A program made the translations under genes and the position numbers. From NCBI GenBank assembly GCA_947044405.1, contig CAMRHE010000157.1, positions 3,672,501-3,736,500 of the forward strand: 64,000 nt of DNA, given 5' to 3'. Below the pieces are notes generated by a model. That model ran no database searches. It saw nothing but the letters and a program-made list of their open reading frames with translations, and was not told where the DNA came from. Origin of the DNA: Leptodactylus fallax. Taxonomy: Eukaryota; Chordata; Amphibia; Anura; Leptodactylidae. Below are positions 30,232 through 41,706 of this stretch, piece by piece; the stretch's first letter is position 1, and each line of letters opens with the position of its first letter.

Positions 30232-32654
30232 TAGAGATAGGCAAACCTCTCAAGATTAGATTAGTTTTCGGGTTCAGCAGATCAGGTCCCCAGTTTGTTT
30301 TAGACAAGCAAGTTTGGTATGAACTAGACTTTAAATTGGCTTAAAACATAGTGTAGAATACTCTTAGGGCTCCTAGGAAACTATATATTCAATTTTCTCT
30401 AAAGCAAACTCAGTCGACGTTATGTCAAAGTGAAAAGTGACATTATTATACTCTGGGGTCTCTTCAGACCCCAGAATATAATAGATTGATGCCCAGGGGA
30501 GGTGTAAAAAATTAAAAAAAAAACATTCATACTCACCTTCAGTTACCTCTCTTGGGCCTCCTTGCAGCGTCCGGCACTCTTCTGTGATGTCATCGGCTCG
30601 GGGTCATGGCTGAGACCTGTGATTGGGTCACAAGCAATCACATGGGCATGTCTTGCACCTTGCCATTTATTTGTCATTTGGTAATGTACAAACAAATTCC
30701 CATACAGGAGATGACCACACATAGCTGCTGCCACCAAAACCAGCAGCTGTGTTAATGTGTCTGCCAGTGCCACCACCACCTGAGTTTTCCCAGGAAGGTC
30801 TTTTAAATGTTAGGGCTGCACATCGGGTAGAATTCTTACTATTGAAGCTGCCACCACTCTCTTCCTCTATCTCCCTGTCACCCTGACCCAGTTGCCAGGT
30901 CTTATCTGCCATAGAATCATCATCGGATACAGTAATGTCATAATCTTCCCCACATTTTTGAGACTCATCATGGCAATGGGAATCCTCTGTATCTCCTGTC
31001 ACTACTTCCACCATCACCCATGTCTTCCACCTCTGCCTCCTCTACATCCAAACACTGGCAGTTCTCATCCAACTCATTAAGAAGAAGAAGAAGAACAAGT
31101 CTTGGGCTTTGAGGAACATCTCTCTCAGCAGATGCCACATGACTACTAGAGAATGGGATCTGTGACAGTGAATGGCTCTTTGACAACTACAACTGGACAG
31201 TGTTGCCAGCGACAATTATTGGGTCAAATAATACCTTGTCCCTGTATGATGCATGTACTGAATTTAGTGGTGCACCATATATAGTAGCTTAAAGGAGGTA
31301 CTGCTCACGGCTAGAAAAGTGCGATTTCATCCGTTCTTATGTGGCTAAAAGCACAGTGTTGAACATAGAGTGACAAAACAGCCTAACTTTGCACCACCTT
31401 AACTGTGATGTTCCAACTTGTTGGATTTCCAACTTACACAAGCTGGAGAGTCTGTGTAAGCAGCAGAAAGTGGTGAATGATTACTGCAGGTAGCAGACCA
31501 CAGGGACAATGTGTTATTTCGAGATCAACAATTGGAGGCTCATGAAGGAAGTGTGTCGCTTCTTAAGCCCTTTGAGGTGGCCACTAAATTTGATGCTGCA
31601 GTTGTCCCTGTTGACAGTGATATCATCCCTTTATTATATATCTTACAGGAAACACTTACAAGCATGCAATGAGGGATGGAAAAGAATGAAGAGCTTTCAC
31701 TTCTTGGTCAGCATTATCACTCAGGATTGATTTTAGGGGAACTGGAGGAGGATAAAGATCTGGGTCAAGGTCTCAAGATTTTAATGATGATGGCGATCAT
31801 GCTGGTCAAGACCACCGACCATAGCAGACCTCTGGATCTGTGCACACACTTGCGCTTGCAGGTTGCACGCTCCATTGTTTACACAGTGTCAAGCATATTA
31901 GCATCAGGCAGAGGGATGAGTACTGAAAAAAATGTTCTTAGACCCTTGCTATATCCAAAAACGGGTGAATTTTTCCTGCCTCACAAAGGGAAGTAAAATT
32001 GGCATATTATCAGGATAGGCTGGAGACCACAGCATGTGCCAGTTGAAGGTGTGCCTGGGTGGTCTCTGCCCGCTCCCAGTCCACCCTACTCAATCAGTAC
32101 TCCTCCTCCTCTGGAAGTGCCACAGCTACAAGTAGCAGCATCAGCAGCCCAGATATGTATATTCTCGCAGCACCAAACAGACTCCCAACAGGCAACTGAC
32201 ACCCACCAGCTGCACCAGCAGGTATAGTAATGCAACACATGTTACCAGAACTACCAGCATTACCATCACTCAGCCAGACATGTCCTGCAGCTTAATCCAT
32301 CATATTATTTCATACTGTACTGCCTGTCACTCATGTTGCTACAGCTACCATTGCCACCACTAGTAAAACCTGGTCCATCACATTCTACTATACAACTCTG
32401 TTGTTGCTATAGTTTTGGTATAAAAAAAAACAACAAAGTTATATTGAAAAAGGTTCTCATGTCAAAAAATCCATGCCATTGCATCTTTCAATGCCAAAAC
32501 CATTTTGATTTCACATCTCCTCCCTGGCTGTGTCATACAATATGTCTTAAGCCAATTTTGGTTCATACCAAATTTATTCTACCTGAAACAAATCTTTGGA
32601 CTGAACCATCTGATCCTGAAACAAAACAAACCTTTAGAGGTTCGCTCATCTCTA
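30232..32654 (+). mobile_element. Second hAT element, degenerate
   Basis: Left end TAGAGATAGGCAAACCT and right end inverse of TAGAGATGAGCGAACCT. Flanks AACCCTAC (30224-30231) and ATCACTAC (32655-32662) agree at 6 of 8 positions and may be an old target duplication. Transposase traces are at 31509-31760. Confidence 0.7.
31509..31996 (+). pseudogene. hAT transposase remnant
   Basis: CYFEINNWRLMKEVCRFLSP matches the WQLMRDTCHLLVPFE region of the hAT at 25060-25110; the continuation in another frame (MEKNEELSLLG, 31676) and an AIMLVKTTDHSR region follow. No dimerisation domain is recognisable. Strongly decayed. Confidence 0.6.
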
Positions 32655-32656
32655 AT

Positions 32657-33240
32657 CACTACATGCCCAGGCTGAGATGCGGGCGGAAGAACAAAAAGCA
32701 AACTAGATTGACAGCAAGAAGTGCGTGGAGGGGAGTCTCTGCATAGACAGATATCTGGAAATATGGCGTGTACTGATCTATTCTGTACTGCAAGAGAAAT
32801 TGGTCATAAGATCCCAAGCCTAGAGCAGCGAACAGGGTTGACATCAGAAAGCGTTTGCATGACATTGGGCTATAAGCCACATGTCCAGCTACAGGTGGTC
32901 CATTGACCTCATGCCAGTGCTCTCTAAGGCTATCATGGGGCACAGCAAGATAGCAATGGAAGCTGGGATGGATGATCTATACACTTCAGCGATGAGTTCC
33001 ACTGTTGTCTCAGATGCAATGATAGCCAGAGATTGATTTCTTATTGGCCAGAGACCATATGGGCAACACCATGAAAATGCCTTAGCAAGGGAACATGACA
33101 CTGGTCATACTCCAGGGAATATCATGTGCGGTGGCATTATGTACAGTAGCTGGACCATTCTAGTCTTCATTTCAGGTACACTAACGGCTTGGTATTACAT
33201 TGATTTGGTCAGTGAATCAGTTGTACAGTCATTTTTCTGC
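32657..33240 (+). pseudogene. Tc1/mariner-like transposase fossil
   Basis: Read across frames, 32725-33180 gives a DNA-binding part (VHRQISGNMACTDL) and then HFSDEFHCCLRCND (33985-style first catalytic Asp motif FSDE, at about 32986-33025), SYWPETIWAT and later GNIMCGGIM. This is the order of Tc1-like transposases, but stops and frame changes are frequent. Family call is tentative. Confidence 0.45.
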
Positions 33241-33567
33241 TATTAGTATTTTTGTTGTTGTACATCATTGCAAGTTCTTAAACAAAATTATGGGGCTGGG
33301 CAACCCCTTTAAGGCTCATTCAAAAAATTCATGTGTTGTCTGATTTTAATGACCATTGTGCAGTACAAACTTGATGTAATGGACCTGGATCCATTAAAAT
33401 CAATAGGGCCATACATACTTTAGTCCACAGAAATCTGGGCTAAACATAGAAATGTGCTATTCTGATCTGGGATTTGACATTGAAACTTCTTTACCCTGCA
33501 CCATTTTTTTTTATCCTCTATGGTTGCCACAGTATGGTGCAATCTATGTCTATGTATCAGTTATTTA
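33241..33567. other. Intergenic; no gene seen
   Basis: GGGGCTGGGCAACCCCTTTAA at 33292 is a lone end of the AAAGGGGTT MITE family. Nothing else is recognised. Confidence 0.5.
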
Positions 33568-33573
33568 TATATA

Positions 33574-33623
<50 letters not shown>
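33568..33623. repeat. (TA)n microsatellite
   Basis: Almost pure TA repeat of about 45 bp after a short irregular lead. Confidence 0.9.
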
Positions 33624-33626
<3 letters not shown>

Positions 33627-33852
33627 CTGGTTAAACTCTGCTGAATTCCCATACACTCCAATGGAAAGGGCTGCACACAAGCTACACTGCTCAGTGAATA
33701 TGCCATAAATGCTCAACATTAGATTACCTTTTTAAGGAAATTGACTAAAATGCGACTTATATCTTGGACATGTGATTTGATGCAATGACAATGAACAATG
33801 GTTGATGATGAGTATGCAGAAACCTGGTGCTACAGTTTCCTAAAGATTAGTT

Positions 33853-34045
33853 ACGCTAGGTTCACACTAGCGTTTGGGTGAACCCGCCAAGATTCTGCTT
33901 AAATTGGTGGAGAGAAAAGTCCAGCAAGCTGTAAACTGGGTGAAATCCCGACAGATCCCATTATATTTTTGCGGGAAACCGCTTTTTCAGGCGGACATGG
34001 GGACCTCAAGGACGGAAACCGAATGCTAGTGTGAACCTAGCCTTA
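33853..34045. mobile_element. Palindromic MITE (GGTTCACAC family)
   Basis: Left ACGCTAGGTTCACACTAGCG and right GCTAGTGTGAACCTAGCCTT are inverse. Confidence 0.65.
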
Positions 34046-34109
34046 CTATGAATCGAAAGGACAAAAAAAATAAAAAATCTAGGACAGTATAGTGGCTCAG
34101 GGTACTGCT

Positions 34110-34545
34110 GTTAAAGGGGATGTATGACTAAAATAGCACCAGTGTAAATAAAAAAAGCTCCTTTACCATTTTCAGTTCCCTTGTTTCAGCACTAGCTGCC
34201 ATGTCAGCCCTGTTGCCAGTCCTTGATGATGTCTTCTTATGACTTTCAATTTCTGCAATTTCTGTTCAGGGCTCTGTTACAACTAATCACTGACCTAAGT
34301 TGTTACTTAAGTGGTACATAAATGGCAAATGACTGACTGACCTCAGTATTCGCCATAGTGTTTGGCTACAGCAATACCCCGAGAAAAAACATCACAAGAA
34401 GATGTCATGAAGGACTGGCAACAGCTTTGACTAGGCTGTCATCACTGAAATGTGGGACATGGAAATGGTAAGTCACCCTATCTTTTTTATTTACACTGCC
34501 TGCGGCCACCAGTGTCCATGTTATTTTAGTTGGACAGATCTTGTT
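34110..34545. mobile_element. Foldback element
   Basis: TAAAATAGCACCAGTGTAAA at 34129 and GACTGGCAACAGCTTTGA at 34412 have inverse partners on the other side (CCTGTTGCCAGTCCTTGATG at 34209, ATTTACACTGCCTGCGGCCA at 34491). Ends resemble the AAAGGGGTT family. Confidence 0.55.
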
Positions 34546-36059
34546 GCTTTGATTTAAAATCCAAGAAAAGCAACTTTGTATTTCACAGTATACCTTGGCT
34601 AAGTTTTGCTAATGTTAATTTTGCAGACATGTAAATAGTTTTGATAAGATAAAATGAAAAACTTCAATCTGTCTTGCACAATCAGTTATATATGAGAAAT
34701 AAATTATTAGCTCTGAGATAATATAAAATTAATTTTCTTCCGGCATGAACTGTTATCACTAAATACCTGTCCTGTAGTTTCACGGAATTTATAACTAATC
34801 TAATGATCAGAAACTGGAGAGATCTTGGAATAAGGATTATTAATCTGTACTAAGAAAATGCTTTTATATCAGAGAGAATAAGGTGATAAATATCCATGTC
34901 TTCCTGGATCCTAGGAAACATATCACAGATACAGTATGAAATAATAACAGGATCCAGTAGAGGAGATATGTATTTATAAAGGAGATGGGGCAGATGATGA
35001 TATCACTTTGTATGGGTGAAGAGCGTTAAAAAAACCCAAAGATTTCTGATAGAGTACTTGAGAGCAGCCATACTTACACGAAACATGATGTACCATTAAT
35101 CTAGTCATTGTTGGCTTTATCTTTGGACAATAATGTAAATGTGTAATTATAAAAATCCATATCTTTTTAAAAATGGGGCTCAACCACGTGGCCTGAAGTT
35201 CACTAGTTGCATGAAAGCAGTTCATGTTACCCTATGGGTGCCAAATGCTGTAAATCAATAATTTGATCATACTGAGAATAGGTTCCTTACTCTAATTATG
35301 TTAGGAGTCAGAATTCTAGAAGTGAAATTGCAGTGTTAAATGGAGTCTATCACCTCTTCTCCCAAGCATATTCTGCCACAATTGCATTACAGAGAACATT
35401 ACAGTAATAAACAATATACCTTTTTTATGTATGTCACTTTTGGAGATTTAGAGAAAAACAACTTTGAAGACCTATGCAAATGAGGCAATTGGTGCACTGG
35501 GGGCGGGCCTTCAGCTCCCTGGAGCACTGCTCTTGCTGCTTAACTAGGATGGGTAATGTCATAGCAGTCCCACTGCAAGGTGGGAACGGAAAAGATCAAC
35601 CAGAATGGCTCTGGCACGAATACCTCTTTTTCTGCACGCACCCACAACCACTAACTGCTTTAGGATTAAGAGGCAGAAGCTAATTAATTGGTGCAAGAAT
35701 AATCTGGTTTTCATTATTATTTCTATGACGCGTTTTGGGATATGCAGACCCCTTTCTCAAATACTAAAACAGGTAATAAATGTAATAGTGATACAGACAA
35801 GTATTTAAACACAAAATGGTGCCAAAAAACACATAGTGTGAATGCCCCTATGATTTACATAATCCTATTTACGTACAAAATTGATCAGATATTGTATAAA
35901 AATAAAACATTAGTGGTTAGTGGCACAGTGGGGTCTGAGTGGCAGAGCTGAAGGCCCAATGCACCAACTATTTCACTTCCATAAGATTTAAAATTTGTTT
36001 TTCTCCAACTCTACACATTTTTTCTCCATCTATACACATTTACACATTTACAAGGGAAG
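34546..36059. other. Intergenic AT-rich sequence
   Basis: No gene recognised. ACGCGTTTTGGGATATGCAG at 35727 resembles the inverse of a decayed PLE hammerhead (see findings). Confidence 0.5.
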
Positions 36060-36200
36060 CACAGTGAGGTCCTGAATCTTTTGAATCATTTGAATCTGAC
36101 CAGGGGCAACATCATCAACATGTTCACGTGGGTTTCCTCCTAGGAGTGTTTTAAGTGTAGGACAAATGGAGAACTTGCACTGGGCAATGTGGTAGCGGGC
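36060..36200 (+). repeat. SINE-like fragment
   Basis: TTTGAATCTGACCAGGGGCA, ACATCATCAACATGTTCACG and GTGGGTTTCCTCC match the blocks of the element at 27225-27440. Confidence 0.4.
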
Positions 36201-36239
36201 CACATCTGCCATGAGGCCTCAGGAGACAGATTGCTAAGT

Positions 36240-36660
36240 CTCTGAGGGGGCAGCACTGAGAGTATTTGTTTATCGCACCTTGTGAGATTTCAAAAAGGAA
36301 CTGCTATTATTATAGCAGTTATCCCTTCAGACGCCAGAGTATAGTGAGTGAAGGCCCAGTGGAGGTGATTAAACAGTGTTACTCACCTCGCCTGGGCTCC
36401 GGCGCTGGACTTCGGGCTGCTTCTAGTCTCAGAGATGTCATGACGCTAGAGACCACTGACACGCAATTACAAGCTCAGCGGTCTCTGACGTCATTCATTT
36501 GGGTCATGAGGCCGATGTAACCCATTCATGATGTCTCTGAGATCTAACACTGTTTCTTATGGTTAATCACCTTTCCTGGGCCTCCGCTCATTATACTCTG
36601 AAGAGACCCAAGAGTATAATAATGGCTCATGAATGGCAAAATTTGGGGTTTGGCTGAACC
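36240..36660. repeat. Dispersed repeat module shared with the second hAT element
   Basis: TTACTCACCTCGCCTGGGC and CAGACGCCAGAGTATAGTGA have relatives at 30460-30600 inside the hAT at 30232-32654. The 3' part repeats the same words inverted (TTATACTCTGAAGAGACCC at 36590). Confidence 0.45.
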
Positions 36661-36789
36661 TGAATTTTTTGGAAAATATTAAGGGTTCACTATGGGACAT
36701 TATACTATGTAGAGGGGCCATTATGGGATACTATAGTATGGAGGTACCTCTATGGGGTCTGTTGCCCCCCCCGCTACCTCCTGTGTCAC

Positions 36790-36951
36790 CCCCTCTACCT
36801 CACAGATTGTAAGCTCTTGCGAGCAGGGCCCGCAGGTCCCTCAGTCCCAGTGTGTGAATTGAATATTTCTTTGTAATGTATCTTTTTTGTCAGTACTTGA
36901 ACCCTACAAATTGTACAGTGCTGTGGAATATGTTGGCGCTATATAAATAAA

Positions 36952-36990
<39 letters not shown>
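36790..36990 (+). repeat. Repeat 3' end with (ATT)n tail
   Basis: ATTGTAAGCTCTTGCGAGCA, CAGTGCTGTGGAATATGTTG and GGCGCTATATAAATAAA followed by (TTA)11. The latter blocks match the 3' end at 27405-27435. The tail fits a retroposed element. Confidence 0.55.
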
Positions 36991-37059
36991 GGGACATTAT
37001 GCTATGTGGAAGGCTTCTATGTGGAAGGCCGATATAAAACAGTGGGGTCATCCTGGAGG

Positions 37060-37215
37060 GAAACACGAAAGTGTGAGGGCAACCTGGGAGGGGAACACGA
37101 AACTGTGAGGGCAACATGGTAGGGAACACAAAACTGTGAAGGCAACCTGGGAGGGGAACACAAAATTGTGAGGGCAACCTGGGAGGGGAACACGAAACTG
37201 TGAGGACAACCTGGA
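37060..37215 (+). repeat. Minisatellite, about 32-bp unit, 4-5 copies
   Basis: Unit GTGAGGGCAACCTGGGAGGG plus AACACGAAACT recurs with few changes from 37060 to 37215. Antisense frame 36890-37297 crosses it and is not a gene. Confidence 0.75.
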
Positions 37216-38545
37216 GGGGGATATTATACTGAAGGCACACCAGGAGAGGGACTTTATACTGTGGGGGCAACAGGAGACAGGTTAATGTTTGAATCACAGG
37301 TTAATGTGTAACTCACAAATTCAGAAACATTATACTATTTGAGGGCCACTAAGGTGCATTATACTATGTGGGGGCCACTGAGGGGGCATTATAATTTGTC
37401 AGGTATGTCTAAGTGGTGATGGGTGGCCCACTTATGAAACTTTAGTAATGTCCCCACCAATGTGTTAAAATGGCCCTGCTTACCCTCACATGGTAAAAAT
37501 ATACTGCTAGGTAAACTGGCATTTCCATAAAACAACTGACCCTTGTGGGTGTTAGGGGTGTGCACCAGTATGGCAGCCAGTCACTAACTCCCATGCTCCC
37601 TGTGTTTTAAGTCCCTTGTGTGAGCACAGTGCATTACAAATCTTTGTCAGTATATAACAAAGGTTATCACTGTACTGTGCTATGTAATACGCAGATGACA
37701 GTTGAATATACTTGGGGGGGTGATAGACTCCCTTTACTTTTATATTGCAGTCCTCAGGCAGCCCTGAAGGAAGATAAGACATCTGTAATTAGAGATACAG
37801 CACAAACCTTCACCTCTACTGTACCACAAATAACACAGGTTAACACATGCAATGTTGTGGCAACTGCAGTCATGAGTATGTTCACACAGTAGATAGATAT
37901 CTTTTTATTCATACAGCTGTACTGCTCTCTTTTTCTTTCTACGGAAGGCATTGGCAGTAGAGTGACTACCTTATAGCTGTCCGTGCCCCCATTGATATTT
38001 TGTATGCAGTGACATCTACACTTAGGATGCCAACCAAAGCAACATCCTAATAGAGCTTCTTTCCCTTACCATGTCTAAATAGGTTTCCAAAAACAGGTTT
38101 ATAAGCTAATAAAAAACTGACCAAGGTATGTGAAAGTAAATAAAAAAGAAAGCAGTAGATCAGCTTACCACCATTCAAGCTTCTGATACATGGATCTCAC
38201 CCTGACCCAGTGTGAATACATGTAGGCATGTAACTTTGATCCAGCTGAACGAGTAAAAATTAATATTCCAATTTATTAAGACACAATTAAAGATGTGTCA
38301 TCAGAAATGCCTTGGTATTATTCTAAGCACTTTAATCCTGTTTTAATAAAGCTGGAGTATTGTTTTTTTTTTTTTTTTTTTTACTAAGGGAGGTGGATCA
38401 AAGTTTTTTCTTATTCAAGTGTGTGAAAGCCTAACATGGGCAAATTAGATTGAGACCCGCTAATAGGAGTGTTATATAAAATCAGGGGGACCATCCCTAA
38501 TGCATATGTACTGAATTCTGGAATGCTATCCCTTTATTGATTAAA
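37216..38545. other. Intergenic; no gene seen
   Basis: Only a T run at 38364-38381 stands out. Short frames near 37552-37951 lack features. Confidence 0.55.
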
Positions 38546-39935
38546 GAGGACCTCTCACCACCTCTACCAACTCCAGTTCTTACCATCTGTTAATAGCTGC
38601 TGCTCCGCTGATTCTGGCATAGTTGGGATTTTTTTCTGTAGCCCAACTGTTCCCGAGCAATCAATGCTGTTAGTTTTAGTGCCTCATATGCTATTTACAC
38701 TAGGTTCACACCTGCATTCGGGTTACCGTTCTTTGGGTCCACTTGGGGACCCGAAAACTGTAAACCTAATCCGCTTAAAAAGCGGTTAAAAAGTGGACCC
38801 CATTATAGGTTATAATGGGGTCCACTGGGTTTCTGCCCAAAAAAAGGCAAAAAATGCTTGCAGGACTTTTCTCTCCTCATTTTTTAAGTCGATTTGGGGT
38901 TAGAAACCCCAAACATAACTGGCACAGGTGTGAACCTAGCCTTAGTATCTGTAATGTCAGGATGGTGGTGTCAGCCAGGAGCAGGCAAGGGGTGTGATTC
39001 TGAGCTCTGACACTGGCTGTCTCTGATTGGAGATCTGAATCACATCCCTTGCCTGACACCTCTCTTCTGATATTACAGAGCTTAAATAGCACACCAGGCA
39101 TCAAAACTAACAGCACTTATTGCTCTGGGACGCTGGAGGCTAGAGAGAAAATTCCAACTGTGCTGGAATCAGTGGAGCAGTGACTATTAACAGATGATAA
39201 GTACTTAAGTACTTTAAGTACTTAATTCAGTGCTACAGCCAATAAAGGAGAATACAGTTGTATATAACAATTACACCCAGTGACTCACTGGCTATAGTTA
39301 CTCTGACTGGAGTACTTCCTTTTCCTCTTTCTATTCATTTCAAACATCTCTTCCAGCCATGTGTTACGTCCGCACCCGTTTGAACTTCTGCGCCATACAG
39401 CTGCATGCTGCGGTGCAGGAGTTGATTCCGGTTGTGATTCTTTCCTTTGGGTTTTTCTTGTATTGTCTGAACATTGTCCTATTCCCTCTCCTCCTTAATT
39501 CATTTCCCCCGAAAAAGGTGGAAAAATGCGGAGAGAAAACTCTTGCTTGCAGGATTTTTCTCTCTGCATTTTCTAAGTGGATTCGGGGACGGAAACCCCG
39601 TACGTAGAACAGGCGCAGGTGTGAACCTAGCCTTAGTCTTAGTATTGTCAGGAGGGCGGTGTCAGCCAGGAGCAGGCAAGTGGTGTAATTCTGAGCTCTG
39701 ACACTGGCTGCCTCTGATTGGAGATCTGAATCACACCCCCTGCCTGACACCTCTCTTCTGATATTACAGAGCTTAAATAGCACATCAGGCACCAAAACTA
39801 ACTGCACTGATTGCTAGGGAATGGTGGGGGCTAAAGAGAAAATTCCAACTGCGCTGGAATCAGTGGAGCAGCAGATATTAACAGATGCTAAGAACTAGAA
39901 TTGGTGGAGGTGGTGAAAGGTCCTATTTAAGTACT
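38546..39935. mobile_element. Composite MITE with inverted ends, internally duplicated
   Basis: Left end TTAAAGAGGACCTCTCACCA and right end the inverse of TTAAATAGGACCTTTCACCA; the inverted arms extend 40 bp to CCAGTTCT/CTAGTTCT. A GGTTCACAC-family palindrome sits inside at 38696-38945. Confidence 0.6.
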
Positions 39936-40074
39936 TAGTTCAGTGTTACAGCCAATAAAGGAGAATACAGCTGTATATAACAATTACACCCGGTGACTCA
40001 CTGGCCATAGTTACTCTGACTGGATTACTTCCTTTTCCGCTTTCTATTCTTTCCAAACATCTCTTCCAGCCATG
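38840..40074. repeat. Direct duplication, about 0.5-kb copies 38840-39362 and 39520-40074
   Basis: Both copies run from TTGCAGGA(C/T)TTTTCTCTC through GTGTGAACCTAGCCTTAGT, GATTGGAGATCTGAATCACA, GGAATCAGTGGAGCAG and AATAAAGGAGAATACAG to CATCTCTTCCAGCCATGT. The second copy keeps the MITE end that is damaged in the first. Confidence 0.75.
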
Positions 40075-40185
40075 TCTTCCCATTCCGGTGTCGAAAAAAT
40101 ATCATACTGGTCCTCTGTGTCAGATTTTGAGGAATTGAGTACCCCCCATGCAAGCAAAACAATGAATGTTCAGTTTTATGTGATC

Positions 40186-40224
40186 AATGTCTGAACTGGT
40201 TTCGGTGTAGTCTACCTTCATCAG
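40186..40224 (-). ncRNA. Hammerhead-like core, minus strand copy
   Basis: CTGATGA (40224-40218), AGGTAGACTACACC as short stem II with GGT/ACC pairs, GAAA (40203-40200). The core is intact, but no stem III with a GUC or GUA triplet follows, so it is probably not active alone. Confidence 0.4.
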
Positions 40225-40375
40225 CGAATATCATATGAGGAAACATGCTTGTGGATACCCAAAGTGAACCAGGTCTTGACTTTGGGCCTACACAAGCTCC
40301 AGTATTCTTCCTCTGATATGATATTCGCTGGTGAAGGTGGATTACACTGAAACGTCTTTATTTTTATTGAATATC
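40190..40375. repeat. Inverted pair of hammerhead-like modules
   Basis: The block at 40200-40236 (read on the minus strand) and the block at 40312-40356 (plus strand) share TATGATATTCGCTG(A/G)TGA, AGGT(A/G), and CAC(C/T)GAAAC. They face each other across 80 bp. Details are in the two ncRNA entries. Confidence 0.6.
40321..40370 (+). ncRNA. Hammerhead-like core, plus strand copy
   Basis: CTGGTGA (40328-40334, one core change from CTGATGA), stem II GGTG/CACT, GAAA (40349-40352), then ACGTC with C at 40356 as expected after a very short palindromic stem III. Upstream GATATTC pairs with downstream GAATATC (40368-40375) as a distant stem I. Confidence 0.4.
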
Positions 40376-41593
40376 CTGTACATATATATTCCTCATTGGA
40401 TTTCTGTGGTGCTATATGTCAATAAAACCACCATACTTTGATTGAATCGAAAAAACGGAGTGCTGTGATATTTTACCTTACATTCTGCCATGCTATAGGA
40501 CATTGATTTAGCTTTTATGATCCTCTCATGTAATTTTCCTGCACTGAACCTACATAATAAAAAAAAAAATGATCAAAAAGCATCATGATCATAATAATGA
40601 ATGAAATAAACATATGTTTAGGAGGCAGGTACTTTATCAGAGAGCAGCATATACAATATCAGATTGGCAAGAGAAAAAGTATAGGCTCATGCATGTGGCT
40701 ATATTTATCCATATAAAAAAAAACTGAAAAAACAATCTGGGTCCCTGTTAAACAGATCTGTAATACTGAGACATATAGTCATGAAACCATGCTGTACTGT
40801 AAAGAGAAATGAAAATAAAACCTTTCTGAGGAGTGGGAGTCATAAGTAGGATTAAGACAAAACTAACTACAGTCCTATAAAGATAGCGGTATCTGTGGCT
40901 TTATTTAGACTTTAGAATATGTAGTGTATTATGTGCCACTCAGTTTTATATAAAAAACATTAAGGTTTTGTTCACATCAGAATCAGTCCAGTACAGAGTC
41001 CATCGGAAATTGCAGACAAAAGTCCTGCAAGCCCAATGTTTTTTTATCCTGCAATGTTAGTGAGAAAGTAACAGATACCGTCATTTAACTCTTTGGGTTC
41101 CATACATGAGATAAGTTTGATTTAAAATGCTTTGTAAAAGAACAAATAACGTATTGTGATATGACGGTGCATTGTGCTAAATGACAAACCCATTTATGCT
41201 CCATCAGGTCCACCAAGCTCTATTACATCTATAATATTAATGTTGCCTCACAGTTAAATTAAACCTATTTAGGGGAAAAAAAGGTATTTTGTTGCACCTT
41301 TATGGGAGAAATGGCCAATATTCCGTATTCCATAGTAAAGAAAGGATAACTGAATCCTACAACTATGTGGAATCTTGTAAGTTTGCTTAGAAAAATCTTA
41401 CCTTGCAGATATAATCTGTCACTTAAGGAATATATACACACAAGGAATATATGTGGCTGAAGCTATCTTTTCCCATAGGTGTACTGTACATGTCTGCTAT
41501 ATACTAACAGTCTGATTTGTCAAAGTTGAGGTCAAGTGATGAAGATTTGGATAGACAACTGTTTTGACCAGCTTGCAACCTTTGCTCCGATTA
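40376..41593. other. Sequence upstream of ANPEP copy B
   Basis: To about 40500 it continues the repeat with the hammerhead-like pair (GTCAATAAAACC at 40419). The rest is AT-rich with no recognised gene. Confidence 0.5.
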
Positions 41594-41606
41594 GTTAAAG
41601 TTTTAC
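41594..41606 (+). promoter_or_regulatory. HNF1-like binding site
   Basis: GTTAAAGTTTTAC matches the palindromic HNF1 consensus GTTAATNATTAAC at 10 of 12 fixed positions. It lies 41 bp upstream of the TATA box. An HNF1 element at a similar place is known to drive mammalian ANPEP in gut and kidney epithelium; use here is inferred. Confidence 0.5.
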
Positions 41607-41647
41607 AGATCAACTTTGTAAACTCCTACCTCTGGCTTATGAGGGGG

Positions 41648-41656
41648 TATAAAAAG
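41648..41656 (+). promoter_or_regulatory. TATA box of ANPEP copy B
   Basis: TATAAAAAG, 59 bp before the start codon, implies transcription starting near 41675-41680 and a 5' UTR of about 30 nt. Confidence 0.75.
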
Positions 41657-41706
41657 GCAAAAGGACAGCATCTTCATTCTCCCTTCCTGTGGCAACTCCT
41701 GGCACC

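Noticed and set aside
36890..37297. Antisense 135-codon frame
   Set aside because: Crosses an (ATT)n tail and a minisatellite; repeat-derived.
39364..39807. 147-codon minus-strand frame, with a relative at 38877-39116
   Set aside because: The two frames are the two copies of a direct duplication within a MITE, not a gene family.
41689..41706. In-frame ATG six codons upstream of the chosen ANPEP start
   Set aside because: Family start MAKGFY and the strong Kozak context are at 41707; the extra residues are not seen in the family.
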